Positions 38,313 to 46,975 are shown, numbered from the stretch's first letter. The stretch is DNA of 46,975 bases from Anaerolineae bacterium (GCA_026645775.1 JAPKMS010000142.1:1-46975), one strand, 5' to 3'. The notes: generated by a model not told the origin, from the sequence alone. Program-made: numbers and translations.

Positions 38313-39449
38313 GTGACTGATAACAAACGCTTGCATTCCTATCTGCGCGACCACGCACCTGACATGGTTGCGCTGCTGACACGGCTCGTCGAAATGGAGT
38401 CGCCCAGCGACCACAAACCGTCGCTCGACCGGCTGGCCGGGGCCCTGGCCACTGAGGCGCTCAGCCTTGGCGCAGAGGTCGCCGTGCTGGCGCGCGAGAC
38501 GGCCGGCGACATCGTGCGCGCCCGCTGGGGCGACGCCGCGGGCGGCACGCTGCTTCTTTGCCACATGGACACCGTCTGGGAGCTGGGGACGCTGGCCACC
38601 CGGCCCGTGCGGATCGAGGATGGCCGGCTCTACGGGCCGGGCGCGTTCGATATGAAGGGCGGGATCGTCAACGCATTGTGGGCGGTGCGGGCGCTGCGCG
38701 AGCTGGGCCTGATGCCATTGCGGCGGATCACCCTGCTGATCACCAGCGATGAGGAGACGGGCAGCCAGGCCTCACGCGCACTGATTGAGGCCGAGGCGGT
38801 GGCCCATGAGGCGGTCTATGTCCTGGAGCCGGCTTATCCCCCGCTCGGCGCGCTCAAAACCTGGCGCAAGGGCACGGGAGAGTACACCGTCACCGTGACC
38901 GGCCGCGCGGCGCACGCGGGCGCGGCGCCCGAGCAGGGAATCAACGCCATCGTGGAGCTGGCCCAGCAGATCCCGACAATTGCGGCGCTCACCGACTACG
39001 CCACCGGCACCACCGTGAACGTGGGTGTGATCAGCGGTGGATCGCGCAGTAACGTCGTGCCCGACCGAGCGTGGGCCGAGGTGGATGTACGAACGATGAA
39101 TGCGGCCGAGGCTGCCCGGATTGATGCAGCGCTCCGGGGCCTGACACCGCGCCTGCCCGGCGCGCAGATAACGGTCGGTGGCGGCGCAAACCGGCCGCCC
39201 ATGCCCCGCTCCGAGGCGACGTTGGCGCTCTATGCTCGGGCCAAGGCTGCGGCGGATGAGCTCGGCCTGCCCCTCTCGGAGACCGGCACCGGCGGTGGAT
39301 CGGATGGCAATTTCACCGCCGCGCTGGGCGTGCCGACGCTGGATGGCCTGGGGGTGACCGGGGATGGCGCGCACGCGCTGCACGAGCATGTGGAGCTCGC
39401 ATCGCTGCCGGAGCGGGCCGCGCTCCTGGCGGCCCTGCTGCGGAGCTGA
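38313..39449 (+). CDS. M20-family metallopeptidase (glutamate carboxypeptidase type)
   Basis: 378 residues. Two-zinc amidohydrolase fold: metal His/Asp in CHMDTVWE, bridging Asp in GPGAFDMKGG, catalytic Glu pair in SDEETGSQ, Glu in VLEPAYP, and His in ALHEHVELAS. Dimerisation domain in the middle (KGTGEYTVTVTGRAAHAGAA, with the RAAHAG signature). Closest in style to CPG2-like glutamate carboxypeptidases acting on N-acyl or peptidyl glutamate. The start is GTG at 38313, with GAGGAA 7 nt upstream. It ends 8 nt from the convergent CHAT gene. Confidence 0.88.
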   Translation: MTDNKRLHSYLRDHAPDMVALLTRLVEMESPSDHKPSLDRLAGALATEALSLGAEVAVLARETAGDIVRARWGDAAGGTLLLCHMDTVWELGTLATRPVRIEDGRLYGPGAFDMKGGIVNALWAVRALRELGLMPLRRITLLITSDEETGSQASRALIEAEAVAHEAVYVLEPAYPPLGALKTWRKGTGEYTVTVTGRAAHAGAAPEQGINAIVELAQQIPTIAALTDYATGTTVNVGVISGGSRSNVVPDRAWAEVDVRTMNAAEAARIDAALRGLTPRLPGAQITVGGGANRPPMPRSEATLALYARAKAAADELGLPLSETGTGGGSDGNFTAALGVPTLDGLGVTGDGAHALHEHVELASLPERAALLAALLRS

Positions 39450-39457
39450 TGCCGGCA

Positions 39458-41698
39458 TCACGCCTTGCTTTTCGTGGCCAGCCGGCTCTGTAGCGCCTTG
39501 AGGATGTCCGCGAGGGACTTGACGTCGACCTCACTCCAGCGGCCGTCAAAGAACTGCTCCGGCCCAAGCGCCACCCGGCTCATCCACCACTGTGCGTTGA
39601 ACTCGCGCTGCGGAAACTCCGCGTAGCAGATGCGCCCCGGGCCCGGCTGGCCGAATCCGACGTTCTTCGGGTTGTAGTAGTAGATGCCGTCGCAGCCGAA
39701 CAGGAACCAACCTTGCCATAACGCCGCCATCGAGGCCGTGACCAGCCCCAGGACGCGCTCCGCGGCCGGCACATCGCAGAGTTCCCGGGCCTGGGCCAGC
39801 TTGTCCGCTGGGATGTTCGGATCCAGGTACAAGCGCCCCTGTTTGAAGCTTTTGAGGAGATCGCGGATCTCATCTGGGGCCAGCAGCGTCCCGGAGGCCG
39901 CGTCGGGCGCCAGTGGCCGCGCCGGCAGGATCTCCAGTGTGCCTTCAGCCTGGACCGTGATGCGTTGGCCGTTGCTCGCCAGCGCCTCCACCGAGACCGT
40001 CTCGGAGATCAGCCCCGGAAACGCGTACGCGGCCTCGAAGGACACGGTCCGCTCCTCGCCGCAGGCCAGGGAGACCGGCCCGAGCAGGCTCGCGGCGCCG
40101 CGCCTGGCTTTGACCTCCTTCAGGGCGGCATCTCCATCGTTTTTGATGCGTACGTGCCACGTTGCTGGGCTACCTGCGTCGATGGCGCCGGGCCTGGCCG
40201 ACAGCTTGACGGCCAGATGGGGGTGAATCGGGGGGCGCGGCGCGGGCTCAGCAGGCGCCTTTGCAGGCTCTGATTTTCGGTGCGACAGGGCCGTCTGGCT
40301 GTCTGCCGCGGCCGGCTTCCCCCCGCCGGTGGATGCGACGCCGGCCACCGGGGCAGAAGTCTTCGTGCCGCCGCCCTTGGCGCCTGCTGGCCGAGGCCGC
40401 CGCTTAGCGGGTGCAGCAGCCTCGGCGGCCGGCTTGGCCTTGACGGGTTCCTGGTCGACAGGCGCTTCGGCAGGCGCGGCCTTCAGCGCCGCCTGGCGCA
40501 CCGGCGGCTCGGCCTCAACCGGCTCCGGCCGTGGGGCCCTTTCGACTGGGGCCGGCGCCGGAACGACTTCGAAGACGCGGCCTTGCGGCACGCGCATGAA
40601 CAGCACCGGTGTGGCCCACTCGAAGCCACGCGCATCTTGCATCCGCACAGCTCTCCGCCCTTCAGCGACCGCCGCATCCACCGGATTATCCCGGGCCAGC
40701 AACGGGTAAAAACGCTGCGCAAACGTGATCGCCGCCGCATCCGAGATGGGAAACTGCATGGCTACGACGGCAGGAACCCCGGCCAGCACCATCGCCGTGG
40801 CGACGCCGGCAAAGGGGTTGAGCCCTTGCCCCTGGGCCGATTGCGCTGTCCGGCAGGCGTTCAGGAACACCAGGCCCAACTTCGCGTCCCGCAGCAGGAT
40901 TCCCAGCGTTTCGCCATCGACCCGCTGGGCCTGGCCGTGCTGGTCTTCCAGCAATATGACCCCGCGGCCGGTCTCCTGATCGAAATCGCCATGGCCCATG
41001 AAGTGCAGGATATGATACGGCTTCTCGACCAGGCGGTCCTGCAACTCCTGGATCGCGGCGCGCTGAATGAACTCCACCTCGACATTGTCCTGTTTGGCCC
41101 AACTGTCCTGGATCAACTTGCGCTCCCGGTCGAGGTCGAGCGGATCATAGCCGGGCGGGCTGGCAATCACCACCAGGACGCGCAGGGGCAGTTCCAGTGG
41201 CACCGGATTGTCGGGCTGCTGAACGTTCAAGTAGCGGATGATAGGGGTTAATCTGGAGAGGCTCAAAAACTCGCTGGTGTGCCTGTAGTGGAGCAGTTCC
41301 CAGGGCAGGTTGGCCAATAATCTCAGGCTGGGCTCAGTCGGGTCGATGTGCAGCTTGATCCGCAGCCCGCGGCGCCCGGGACGCTCGTCACGCCACCCAA
41401 AGCTCCGCTCCAACAGCGAGCGCACGGAACCCGAAAAAAGAGCATCGAAGAGCTGATCTCCGGCATCCTCGGCCTGCGGCCCCGCGGCAGCCGGCGGCGC
41501 GGGTGCGATCGTGGGCTGTGCGCCGCGCACGACCTGGCCCAGATCCACCAACAGCGGCCCGATCGCCTCGGGGTCGAACGGCAGGCGGAATGTCGAGCGG
41601 CCTTCGCCGGCCGGGGATTGCAGCACCAGCGCCGTATACCCCCCATCCTCGTCCGGTTCGATCTTCAGCGAGAAATCACGGTACTCGACTTCGATCAT
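39458..41698 (-). CDS. CHAT-protease fusion with Ig-like and unknown C-terminal domains
   Basis: 746 residues. N-terminal region (1-165) with a wing before the protease (LPWELLHYRH). CHAT caspase-like protease (about 170-370): catalytic His236 in YHILHFMGHGDFD and Cys282 in LGLVFLNACRTAQ, and the end GFEWATPVLFMR. A Pro/Ala/Glu-rich linker follows (about 375-490), then an Ig-like domain (about 495-600; HVRIKNDGDAALKEVKA). The last 145 residues form a domain I do not recognise, with many aromatics (LFGCDGIYYYNPK, EFNAQWWMSRVALG). No signal peptide. No sensor or partner gene is adjacent. The ATG at 41698 has AAGGGGG 7 nt upstream. Confidence 0.85.
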   Translation of the reverse strand: MIEVEYRDFSLKIEPDEDGGYTALVLQSPAGEGRSTFRLPFDPEAIGPLLVDLGQVVRGAQPTIAPAPPAAAGPQAEDAGDQLFDALFSGSVRSLLERSFGWRDERPGRRGLRIKLHIDPTEPSLRLLANLPWELLHYRHTSEFLSLSRLTPIIRYLNVQQPDNPVPLELPLRVLVVIASPPGYDPLDLDRERKLIQDSWAKQDNVEVEFIQRAAIQELQDRLVEKPYHILHFMGHGDFDQETGRGVILLEDQHGQAQRVDGETLGILLRDAKLGLVFLNACRTAQSAQGQGLNPFAGVATAMVLAGVPAVVAMQFPISDAAAITFAQRFYPLLARDNPVDAAVAEGRRAVRMQDARGFEWATPVLFMRVPQGRVFEVVPAPAPVERAPRPEPVEAEPPVRQAALKAAPAEAPVDQEPVKAKPAAEAAAPAKRRPRPAGAKGGGTKTSAPVAGVASTGGGKPAAADSQTALSHRKSEPAKAPAEPAPRPPIHPHLAVKLSARPGAIDAGSPATWHVRIKNDGDAALKEVKARRGAASLLGPVSLACGEERTVSFEAAYAFPGLISETVSVEALASNGQRITVQAEGTLEILPARPLAPDAASGTLLAPDEIRDLLKSFKQGRLYLDPNIPADKLAQARELCDVPAAERVLGLVTASMAALWQGWFLFGCDGIYYYNPKNVGFGQPGPGRICYAEFPQREFNAQWWMSRVALGPEQFFDGRWSEVDVKSLADILKALQSRLATKSKA

Positions 41699-41727
41699 CG
41701 TGTTCCCCCTTAATGCACCACACTGCC

Positions 41728-41733
41728 ATTATA
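41728..41733 (-). promoter_or_regulatory. -10 box of the CHAT gene
   Basis: Minus strand TATAAT (41733-41728). The region that would hold the -35 is the T-tract of the zinc-ribbon gene's terminator, giving only a weak TTTTTG at 17 nt. Start near 41721, leader about 23 nt. Confidence 0.5.
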
Positions 41734-41750
41734 CCAGATCGCGAAGACAA

Positions 41751-41783
41751 CAAAAACGGGAGAGCAGTATCTGCCCTCCCGTT
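41751..41783 (-). terminator. Intrinsic terminator after the zinc-ribbon gene
   Basis: Minus strand: AACGGGAG (41783-41776), GCAG (41774-41771) pairing with CTGC (41767-41764), CTCCCGTT (41762-41755), then a T-tract (41756-41752). One mismatch in the stem. It lies 39 nt after the stop. Confidence 0.8.
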
Positions 41784-41822
41784 CATTACCATATTCCTAG
41801 GGGAAGATGGTTCTAGACGACT

Positions 41823-42239
41823 TTACCAGTCGCTGCGGCCGCCGCGGCTGCCGCGATCACGGCTGCTGCTGCCGCCGCTGGAACGACCGCCGCCGTAGCC
41901 ACCGCTGCCGCCGCTGGAGCGACCGCCACCGTAGCCACCGCTCGTGCCGGCCGGGCGCTGGGACTTGAAGCAATCGGAGCAGTAGACCGGCTTGTCACCG
42001 CGCGGCTGGAACGGAACTTCGGTTTCCTTGCCACACTGCGCGCACACGGCCGGGTACATCTGGCGATCGCCACGATCGGCGAAACCGCCGGCCCCGCGGC
42101 TGGCCTTGCGGGCCGCGCGGCAGCTCGGGCAACGGGTCGGTTCGTTGGTGAAACCCTTCTGGGCGTAGAATTCTTGTTCGCCGGTGGTGAAGACGAACTC
42201 ATTACCACAATCTACGCAAACGATAGTCTTGTCTTGCAT
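41823..42239 (-). CDS. Double zinc-ribbon protein with RGG-like tail
   Basis: 138 residues. Two zinc-ribbon motifs: CVDC with CPSC (25 residues apart), and CAQC with CSDC (17 residues apart, the C-x2-C-x17-C-x2-C pattern). The C-terminal third is Gly/Ser/Arg-rich with two exact copies of GGYGGGRSSGGS and ends SRDRGSRGGRSDW. Such tails bind RNA or drive condensation in RGG proteins, so nucleic acid binding is likely; the precise target is unknown. The ATG at 42239 has GAGGAG about 10 nt upstream. The 249-nt divergent gap to the helicase gene has the helicase promoter at its far end, and no clear minus-strand promoter. Confidence 0.82.
   Translation of the reverse strand: MQDKTIVCVDCGNEFVFTTGEQEFYAQKGFTNEPTRCPSCRAARKASRGAGGFADRGDRQMYPAVCAQCGKETEVPFQPRGDKPVYCSDCFKSQRPAGTSGGYGGGRSSGGSGGYGGGRSSGGSSSRDRGSRGGRSDW
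41868..41939 (-). repeat. Two 36-bp tandem copies in the Gly-rich tail
   Basis: Residues 101-112 and 113-124 are both GGYGGGRSSGGS. The DNA copies differ at a few synonymous positions. Confidence 0.85.
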
Positions 42240-42459
42240 GGTGAATAGACTCCTCTGAACTGAAACTGAAAGAAATGAGATAGTTATTGGGTCGATCCGT
42301 TTGCGCGAGTCTGGTAGGGGGGCACAAGCCTCAAGGGAACTACAGAGAAGTCCCACCCGGTTCCACCGAGCCACGGAAAGCAACAACGAATTAGAATGTA
42401 CCACCATTCTGAAAAAAGCGCAAATCTACCATAATAATCTTTACGCCGTAGCTTCTGGG

Positions 42460-42488
42460 TTGCGGGCACGCCGCGGGTGTGGTATAAA
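42460..42488 (+). promoter_or_regulatory. Promoter abutting the start of the helicase operon
   Basis: TTGCGG (42460-42465), 17-nt spacer, TATAAA (42483-42488). Start expected near 42495, where an in-frame GTG lies, so translation may be leaderless from that GTG rather than from the ATG at 42489. 42240-42459 shows only AT-rich stretches. Confidence 0.62.
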
Positions 42489-44738
42489 ATGGCCGTGCAG
42501 CCACAGACCCTCCTGCCGGCCCAAATTGCCCTGGTGAACCTGCCCGCTGACCGTCGGATTTTCCTGGAAGGCGCCGCCGGCACAGGCAAGACGACCGCGG
42601 CCGTCGCACGCATGTTGGCCCTGCTCCGCGCCGGCGTCCCGGCAGACGAAATCCTGATTCTGCTGCCCCAACGCACCCTGGCGACGCCCTACACCGACGC
42701 GCTGCGCCGGCCGGCAGTGCCCGCGGGCGGTGAGGTCACCGTGCTGACGTGGGGCGGCCTGGCGCAGCGGATGACCGAGCTATTTTGGCCGCTGATCGCC
42801 GGGGAGGCCGGCTTCGCCACCCCCAATCGCCCCCCTGTCTTCCTCACGTTGGAAACGGCGCAGTATTTCATGGCGCGCATGGTCGCGCCGCTGCTGGAGG
42901 CCGGTTACTTCGACAGCATCGCTGTCGACCGAAACCGCCTCTACAGCCAGATCCTGGATAACTTGAACAAGGCCGCCAGCGTCGGCTTTGCCCACACCGA
43001 GATCGGTGAGCGGCTGAAAGCGGCCTGGGTGGGCGAATCGGCGCAGGCTCGCGTCTACGATGAGGCGCAGGAGTGCGCGACCCGGTTCCGATCGTACTGC
43101 CTGGCGCACAACCTGCTGGACTTCTCGCTCCAATACGAGGTCTTCGCCCGCCATCTGTGGCCGCTGCCCCAGTGCCGCGAGATGCTGCTGGGCCGCTACC
43201 GGCACCTCATCGCCGACAACGTGGAAGAGGACACGCCGGTGTCCCACGACCTGCTGCTCGACTGGCTGGCCGCGTGCCGCTCCGCACTCATCCTCTACGA
43301 TGTGGGCGCCGGCTACCGCCGCTTCCTGGGCGCCGACCCGATCAGCGCATACCGGCTGAAGGCGCAGTGCAGCGAGCACAGGGCCTTCAATCAAGCCCAT
43401 ATTATGTCCACCGATATCGGAGCCCTGAGCATGGCGCTGGGCCGTGCCCTGGGGCCGCCGGGCGGGCAGCGTCAGCAGGCTGCCGCGCCGGCGGCGATGG
43501 GACGCGTCCGTGCGGAAGAGCTGACGTTTGCTGAGCCGACCACGGCCATGCCGGCGCCTGAGCCGATCGTCGGCGCCCCGGCCAGCCCGCGCAGCGCGCT
43601 CGATTTCACCGCGCACCGCTTCCACCCTGAGATGCTGGACTGGCTGGCCGCAGAAATCGCCGGGCTGGTACACGATCAGGGCGTGCCGCCGAAGGAGATC
43701 GTGGTGCTGGCGCCGTTCCTGGGCGGCGGGCTGCGGTTTTCGCTGGAGGCGCGGCTGGCGGCCCGCGCTGTTCCCGTGCGCTCGCACCGCCCGTCCCGCG
43801 CGTTAAATGAGGAACCGGCAACCGGCTGCCTGCTGACGCTGGCCGCCTTGTGCCATCCGACCTGGGGCATCCTCCCAAGCCGCTTTGATGTGGCATACGC
43901 GCTGATGCAGGCCATCGAGGGCCTGGATCTGGTGCGCGCCCAGCTTCTGGCCGAGATCGCCTACCGCGTCCGAGAGGGGGCGCCCACGCTCAGCGCGTTC
44001 GACGAGATCGAGCCGGAGATGCAGGAGCGCATCACGTTTCTGCTCGGCGGGCGGTACGAAGGGCTGCGCACCTGGGTGGCGGCGCACACGAAGGCCGCAG
44101 CAACGACGGCCGGCCCGCGACGCCAAACCGCAGCCCGGCGCCGCACTGAGTTAGACCACTTCTTCAGCCGGCTGTTTGGCGAGCTGTTGTCGCAGCCCGG
44201 TTACGGCTTCCACGGCAATTTCGACGCGGGCGAGATCACAGCCAACGTGATCGAATCCGCGCGCAAGTTTCGACAGGTGATGGCGCAAGCGGAGCCCGAT
44301 CGGCAGCCGGAACTGAGCCGCGAATACGTCCAGCTCGTGCGCGATGGCGTGGTGGCGGCCCAATATGTGCGCAGTTGGCAGCGCCAGCCCGAAAACGCGG
44401 TCTTGCTGGCCCCGGCCTACACGTTTCTGATGGGCAATCGGGCGGTTGACCACCAGTTCTGGCTGGATGTAGGCAGTCCCGGCTGGTGGGAGCGCCTCTA
44501 CCAGCCGCTGACGCAGCCTTACGTGCTGAGCCGGCGCTGGCCAGTGGGCACACCCTGGACCGACTTGGACGAATATAGCGCCCGGCAGGAAGCGCTGGCG
44601 TGCCTGGCGTTGGGGCTGGTGCGCCGATGCCGCGTCCGGGTGCACCTGGGTCTATCGGAGATGGGCGAGCAGGGCCTGGAGCAGCGCGGGCCGCTGCTGC
44701 GCGCGATCCAGCGCGTATTGCGGGACACGCAGCCATAA
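42489..44738 (+). CDS. AddB-like ATPase/helicase subunit
   Basis: 749 residues. Walker A RIFLEGAAGTGKTTAAVARM (Lys34) at the N-terminus; a degenerate Walker B, HLIADNVEEDTPVSHD (Asn-Val in place of the acidic pair spacing), further on; RVRAEELTF and AHRFHPEMLDWLAAEIAGLV, then DQGVPPKEIVVLAPFL, like the second helicase lobe of AddB/UvrD proteins. A Pro/Ala-rich insert lies between (about 320-370). No nuclease C-terminus or Fe-S Cys is visible. It is 9 nt before a full superfamily 1 helicase gene, so the pair may form an AddAB-like repair complex with a nuclease beyond the window. The true start may be the ATG at 42489 or the GTG at 42495. Confidence 0.72.
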   Translation: MAVQPQTLLPAQIALVNLPADRRIFLEGAAGTGKTTAAVARMLALLRAGVPADEILILLPQRTLATPYTDALRRPAVPAGGEVTVLTWGGLAQRMTELFWPLIAGEAGFATPNRPPVFLTLETAQYFMARMVAPLLEAGYFDSIAVDRNRLYSQILDNLNKAASVGFAHTEIGERLKAAWVGESAQARVYDEAQECATRFRSYCLAHNLLDFSLQYEVFARHLWPLPQCREMLLGRYRHLIADNVEEDTPVSHDLLLDWLAACRSALILYDVGAGYRRFLGADPISAYRLKAQCSEHRAFNQAHIMSTDIGALSMALGRALGPPGGQRQQAAAPAAMGRVRAEELTFAEPTTAMPAPEPIVGAPASPRSALDFTAHRFHPEMLDWLAAEIAGLVHDQGVPPKEIVVLAPFLGGGLRFSLEARLAARAVPVRSHRPSRALNEEPATGCLLTLAALCHPTWGILPSRFDVAYALMQAIEGLDLVRAQLLAEIAYRVREGAPTLSAFDEIEPEMQERITFLLGGRYEGLRTWVAAHTKAAATTAGPRRQTAARRRTELDHFFSRLFGELLSQPGYGFHGNFDAGEITANVIESARKFRQVMAQAEPDRQPELSREYVQLVRDGVVAAQYVRSWQRQPENAVLLAPAYTFLMGNRAVDHQFWLDVGSPGWWERLYQPLTQPYVLSRRWPVGTPWTDLDEYSARQEALACLALGLVRRCRVRVHLGLSEMGEQGLEQRGPLLRAIQRVLRDTQP

Positions 44739-44747
44739 CGAGAAGCT

Positions 44748-46975
44748 ATGTTCACACCGCGTCCCAAACAAGCAGAAGTCCTCACCTACACCGGCGGCAA
44801 GATGGGCGTCTCGGCGGTGCCCGGCAGCGGCAAGACGCAGACACTGTCGGCGCTGGCCGCGCGGCTGGTGGCCGAAGCCAACCTGGCCGACGACCAGGAG
44901 GTGTTGATTGTCACCCTGGTCAATTCGGCCGTGGATAATTTTGCGCGGCGGGTGGGCGATTTCGTCTCGGAACGCGGGCTGCTGCCGCACATCGGCTACC
45001 GGGTGCGCACCCTGCACGGCCTGGCCCACGACATCGTGCGCGAGCGGCCCACCCTGGTGGGCCTGTCCGACGACTTTCAGATTGCGGATGAACGCGAAAC
45101 CGGCCAGATCCTCCAGGAAGCATCCGAAGCGTGGATCGCGGCGCACCCGTACGCCGCCGACGCCTGGCTGGATCCCGATCTGGACGACCGGAAACGCGAG
45201 TGGGCCCGTCGCGACCACTGGCCCAAGCTGGTCAGCGGCCTGGCCGGCAACTTCATCCGCCTGGCCAAAGACCTGGAGCTGATCCCCGCGGTGCTGCGCG
45301 AACAGGTGGACCATTTGCAGGCAGCCGCGCCGGATCTCGCTGTCTGGCCCCTGCTCGACATGGCCGCGGCGATCTACGCCGATTATCAGCGCGGCCTCAC
45401 CTACCGCGGCGCGGTGGATTATGACGACCTGATCCGCCTGGCCCTGCTGGCGCTGCAATCGGATGGCGAGTACCTCAAGCGGATGCAGCACCGGTGGCCC
45501 TACCTGCTGGAGGATGAAGCGCAGGACAGCAGCCGGCTGCAGGAGCAGATCTTGCGGCTGCTGTCGGACGCCACCGGCAACTGGGTGCGCGTGGGCGACC
45601 CCAACCAGGCCATCTTCGAGACGTTCACCACCGCCAGCCCGCGCTTCCTGCGCGATTTCCTGGCCGAACCCGGCGTGATCGCGCGCGATCTGCCTAACTC
45701 AGGGCGCTCCGCGCCGGCGATCATGGATCTGGGCAACTATCTGGTGGCGTGGACCCGGGCGCGGCATCCCGTGCCGGCGCTGCGCGACGCGTTGGCCCCC
45801 TCGCGCATCGAACCAACCCCGCCGGGCGACCCGCAGCCCAACCCGGAGGACGAACCAAACGGCGTCCGGTTGAGCGTGCGCAAGTTCACCCCCGCCGAGG
45901 AGCTGGAAGCGGTGGTGCGATCGCTGATCCGCTGGCTGCCAGAGCACCCGGATCGCACCGTGGCCGTGCTGACCCCGCGCAACGACCGCGGGGAGGCCGT
46001 GGTCGGCGCTTTGAAAGCCGCGAACATCGAAGTCATCGAACTGCTGCGCTCCACCAGCAACACGCGCGCCGGCTGCGGCGCGCTCGCCAACGTGATCCAC
46101 TATCTGGCCGACCCCGCGTCGCCCAAGAAACTCGCCACCGCCTACGAGGTCTGGCGACGGGCCGACCGGGAAGAGCCCGCGGCGAAAGCCCGCATGGAGC
46201 TCGTGAGCCGGGCTCTGCGCCGCTACCGGCAGGTGGAAGATTTCCTCTGGCCGCGTGCCGGTGCAGAGGCGTTGACGGCCATCGAACTGCCGGACGACGA
46301 TGACCTGGTCGAGCAGGCGCTCCGTTTCCGCGATCTGGCGCGCCGGTGGCAGGGCGCCACCACCCTCCCCATCGATCAGCTTCTCCTGACCATCGGCCAG
46401 GATCTGTTCGCTCGGCCGGCCGATGTCGCGATTACCCACAAGCTGGCCGCCGTGCTGCGGCAGTTGAGCCAGAGCCATCCCGAGTGGCGGCTGCCCGAGC
46501 TGACGCAGGAATTAGCCGTAATCGCCAAAAACGAGCGCAAGTTCATCGGTTTCTCGGACGACGACACCGGCTTCGACCCGGAAAAGCATCGCGGCAAGGT
46601 GGTCGTGGCCACGATGCACAAGGCCAAGGGACTCGAATGGGATCGGGTTTACCTGATGTCAGCCAATGCCTATGACTTTCCCTCAGCATTGCAGGGCGAT
46701 TCGTTTATCTCCGAGAAGTGGTTCGTGCGCGACCGCCTGAACCTGGAGGCCGAGGCGCTGGCGGCGCTGAAAGCATTGGCCACCGATGGCGCGTTCCGTC
46801 CGCTGGGCGTGGCGACTCAAGCCGCTCGCCTGGACTACGCCGCCGAGCGCCTGCGGCTGCTCTACGTCGCCATCACCCGCGCCCGCCGCGAGCTGATCAT
46901 CACCACCAACACCGGCCGCCAAACCGGCGGGGATATCCAGCCTGCGGCCCCGTTGATCGCGCTGCACGCGTGGTC
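44748..46975 (+). CDS. UvrD/AddA-type ATP-dependent DNA helicase, 3' end outside the window
   Basis: 742 residues visible, reading to the window end. Superfamily 1A motifs in order: Q motif PRPKQAEVL, Walker A SAVPGSGKTQTLSAL, motif Ia VTLVNSAVDNFARRV, motif II YLLEDEAQDSS, motif III WVRVGDPNQAIFE, motif V VVVATMHKAKGLEWDRVYL, motif VI LLYVAITRARREL. All catalytic residues are intact, unlike the preceding gene. UvrD family members are 650-750 residues; AddA is over 1100. A 3'-to-5' helicase in repair or recombination is expected. It starts 9 nt after the AddB-like gene with weak spacing to a purine-rich CGAGAAG. Confidence 0.88.
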   Translation, partial: MFTPRPKQAEVLTYTGGKMGVSAVPGSGKTQTLSALAARLVAEANLADDQEVLIVTLVNSAVDNFARRVGDFVSERGLLPHIGYRVRTLHGLAHDIVRERPTLVGLSDDFQIADERETGQILQEASEAWIAAHPYAADAWLDPDLDDRKREWARRDHWPKLVSGLAGNFIRLAKDLELIPAVLREQVDHLQAAAPDLAVWPLLDMAAAIYADYQRGLTYRGAVDYDDLIRLALLALQSDGEYLKRMQHRWPYLLEDEAQDSSRLQEQILRLLSDATGNWVRVGDPNQAIFETFTTASPRFLRDFLAEPGVIARDLPNSGRSAPAIMDLGNYLVAWTRARHPVPALRDALAPSRIEPTPPGDPQPNPEDEPNGVRLSVRKFTPAEELEAVVRSLIRWLPEHPDRTVAVLTPRNDRGEAVVGALKAANIEVIELLRSTSNTRAGCGALANVIHYLADPASPKKLATAYEVWRRADREEPAAKARMELVSRALRRYRQVEDFLWPRAGAEALTAIELPDDDDLVEQALRFRDLARRWQGATTLPIDQLLLTIGQDLFARPADVAITHKLAAVLRQLSQSHPEWRLPELTQELAVIAKNERKFIGFSDDDTGFDPEKHRGKVVVATMHKAKGLEWDRVYLMSANAYDFPSALQGDSFISEKWFVRDRLNLEAEALAALKALATDGAFRPLGVATQAARLDYAAERLRLLYVAITRARRELIITTNTGRQTGGDIQPAAPLIALHAW

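Noticed and set aside
38062-38382. Minus-strand frame ending in LPRN like the collar C-termini
   Set aside because: Only the last four residues resemble a collar ending; nothing upstream fits the family.
41901-42284. Plus-strand and minus-strand alternative frames over the Gly-rich zinc-ribbon tail
   Set aside because: They come from the repeated Gly/Ser/Arg codons of the real gene read out of frame.

Overview
This 47 kb window is a GC-rich bacterial chromosome segment with about 37 protein genes, no rRNA or tRNA that I can see, and no CRISPR array. It looks like a member of the Chloroflexota, most likely an uncultured Anaerolineae-type lineage. That is inferred from gene style: an exported protein ending in a YLPVLLRMK-type tail, CSLREA/DUF11 surface proteins with a C-terminal TM-Arg anchor, cytochrome c maturation genes, and abundant short palindromes and 7-8 bp tandem repeats in gene gaps. 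No single marker proves it.

Layout. 1-2339 (+): 5'-cut HpcH/HpaI aldolase, class I glutamine amidotransferase, glycerophosphodiester phosphodiesterase. 2340-2687: gap filled with hairpins. 2688-4211 (+): two exported proteins of unknown role. 4319-7509 (+): promoter, pterin-binding methyltransferase, lgt, an unknown membrane-tethered protein. 7650-14265 (+): small metal-binding HMA protein, then a cytochrome c maturation block (ccmE with a CXXXY heme site, a di-haem cytochrome fused to a CcmI-like tail, ccmA, ccmB, ccmC, ccmD), a CcdA whose first helix sits at the C-terminus, and a DUF2085 membrane protein. 14268-14714 (+): rpsT with its own promoter and terminator. 14765-16373: a response regulator with a degenerate receiver (-), divergent from a polyprenol-phosphate mannosyltransferase (+). 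16425-20744 (+): a 1439-residue YfhO-like plus Wzx-like flippase fusion that carries four in-frame repeat insertions. 20746-23805 (+): a catalytically dead ABC ATPase and a tandem eukaryote-type phosphofructokinase. 23873-26220: an alpha-oxoamine synthase (-) divergent from CorA (+).

26231-30469 (-): NlpC/P60 endopeptidase, M19 dipeptidase, single-domain chromate transporter, dipeptide epimerase and a DUF6504-like protein. Epimerase, endopeptidase and dipeptidase together can dismantle murein peptides. 30608-33145 (-): a large CSLREA/beta-helix/DUF11 surface protein. 33339-37879 (-): an overlapping operon of GNAT, aspartyl/asparaginyl hydroxylase, a Nif11-like small protein, sulfotransferase, DUF6916 and three tail-collar (microcystin-dependent-protein-like) paralogues, the last one frameshifted. 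38313-39449 (+): an M20 peptidase convergent with a CHAT-protease fusion (39458-41698, -). 41823-42239 (-): a double zinc-ribbon RGG protein. 42489 to the end (+): two superfamily 1 helicase-like genes that resemble an AddB/AddA pair; the second is cut by the window end.

The strongest candidates for something undescribed are the collar/hydroxylase/sulfotransferase/Nif11 operon, the circularly permuted CcdA within a variant (System I*-like) cytochrome c maturation locus, and the spread of short tandem repeats that insert in frame into loops of a membrane protein.
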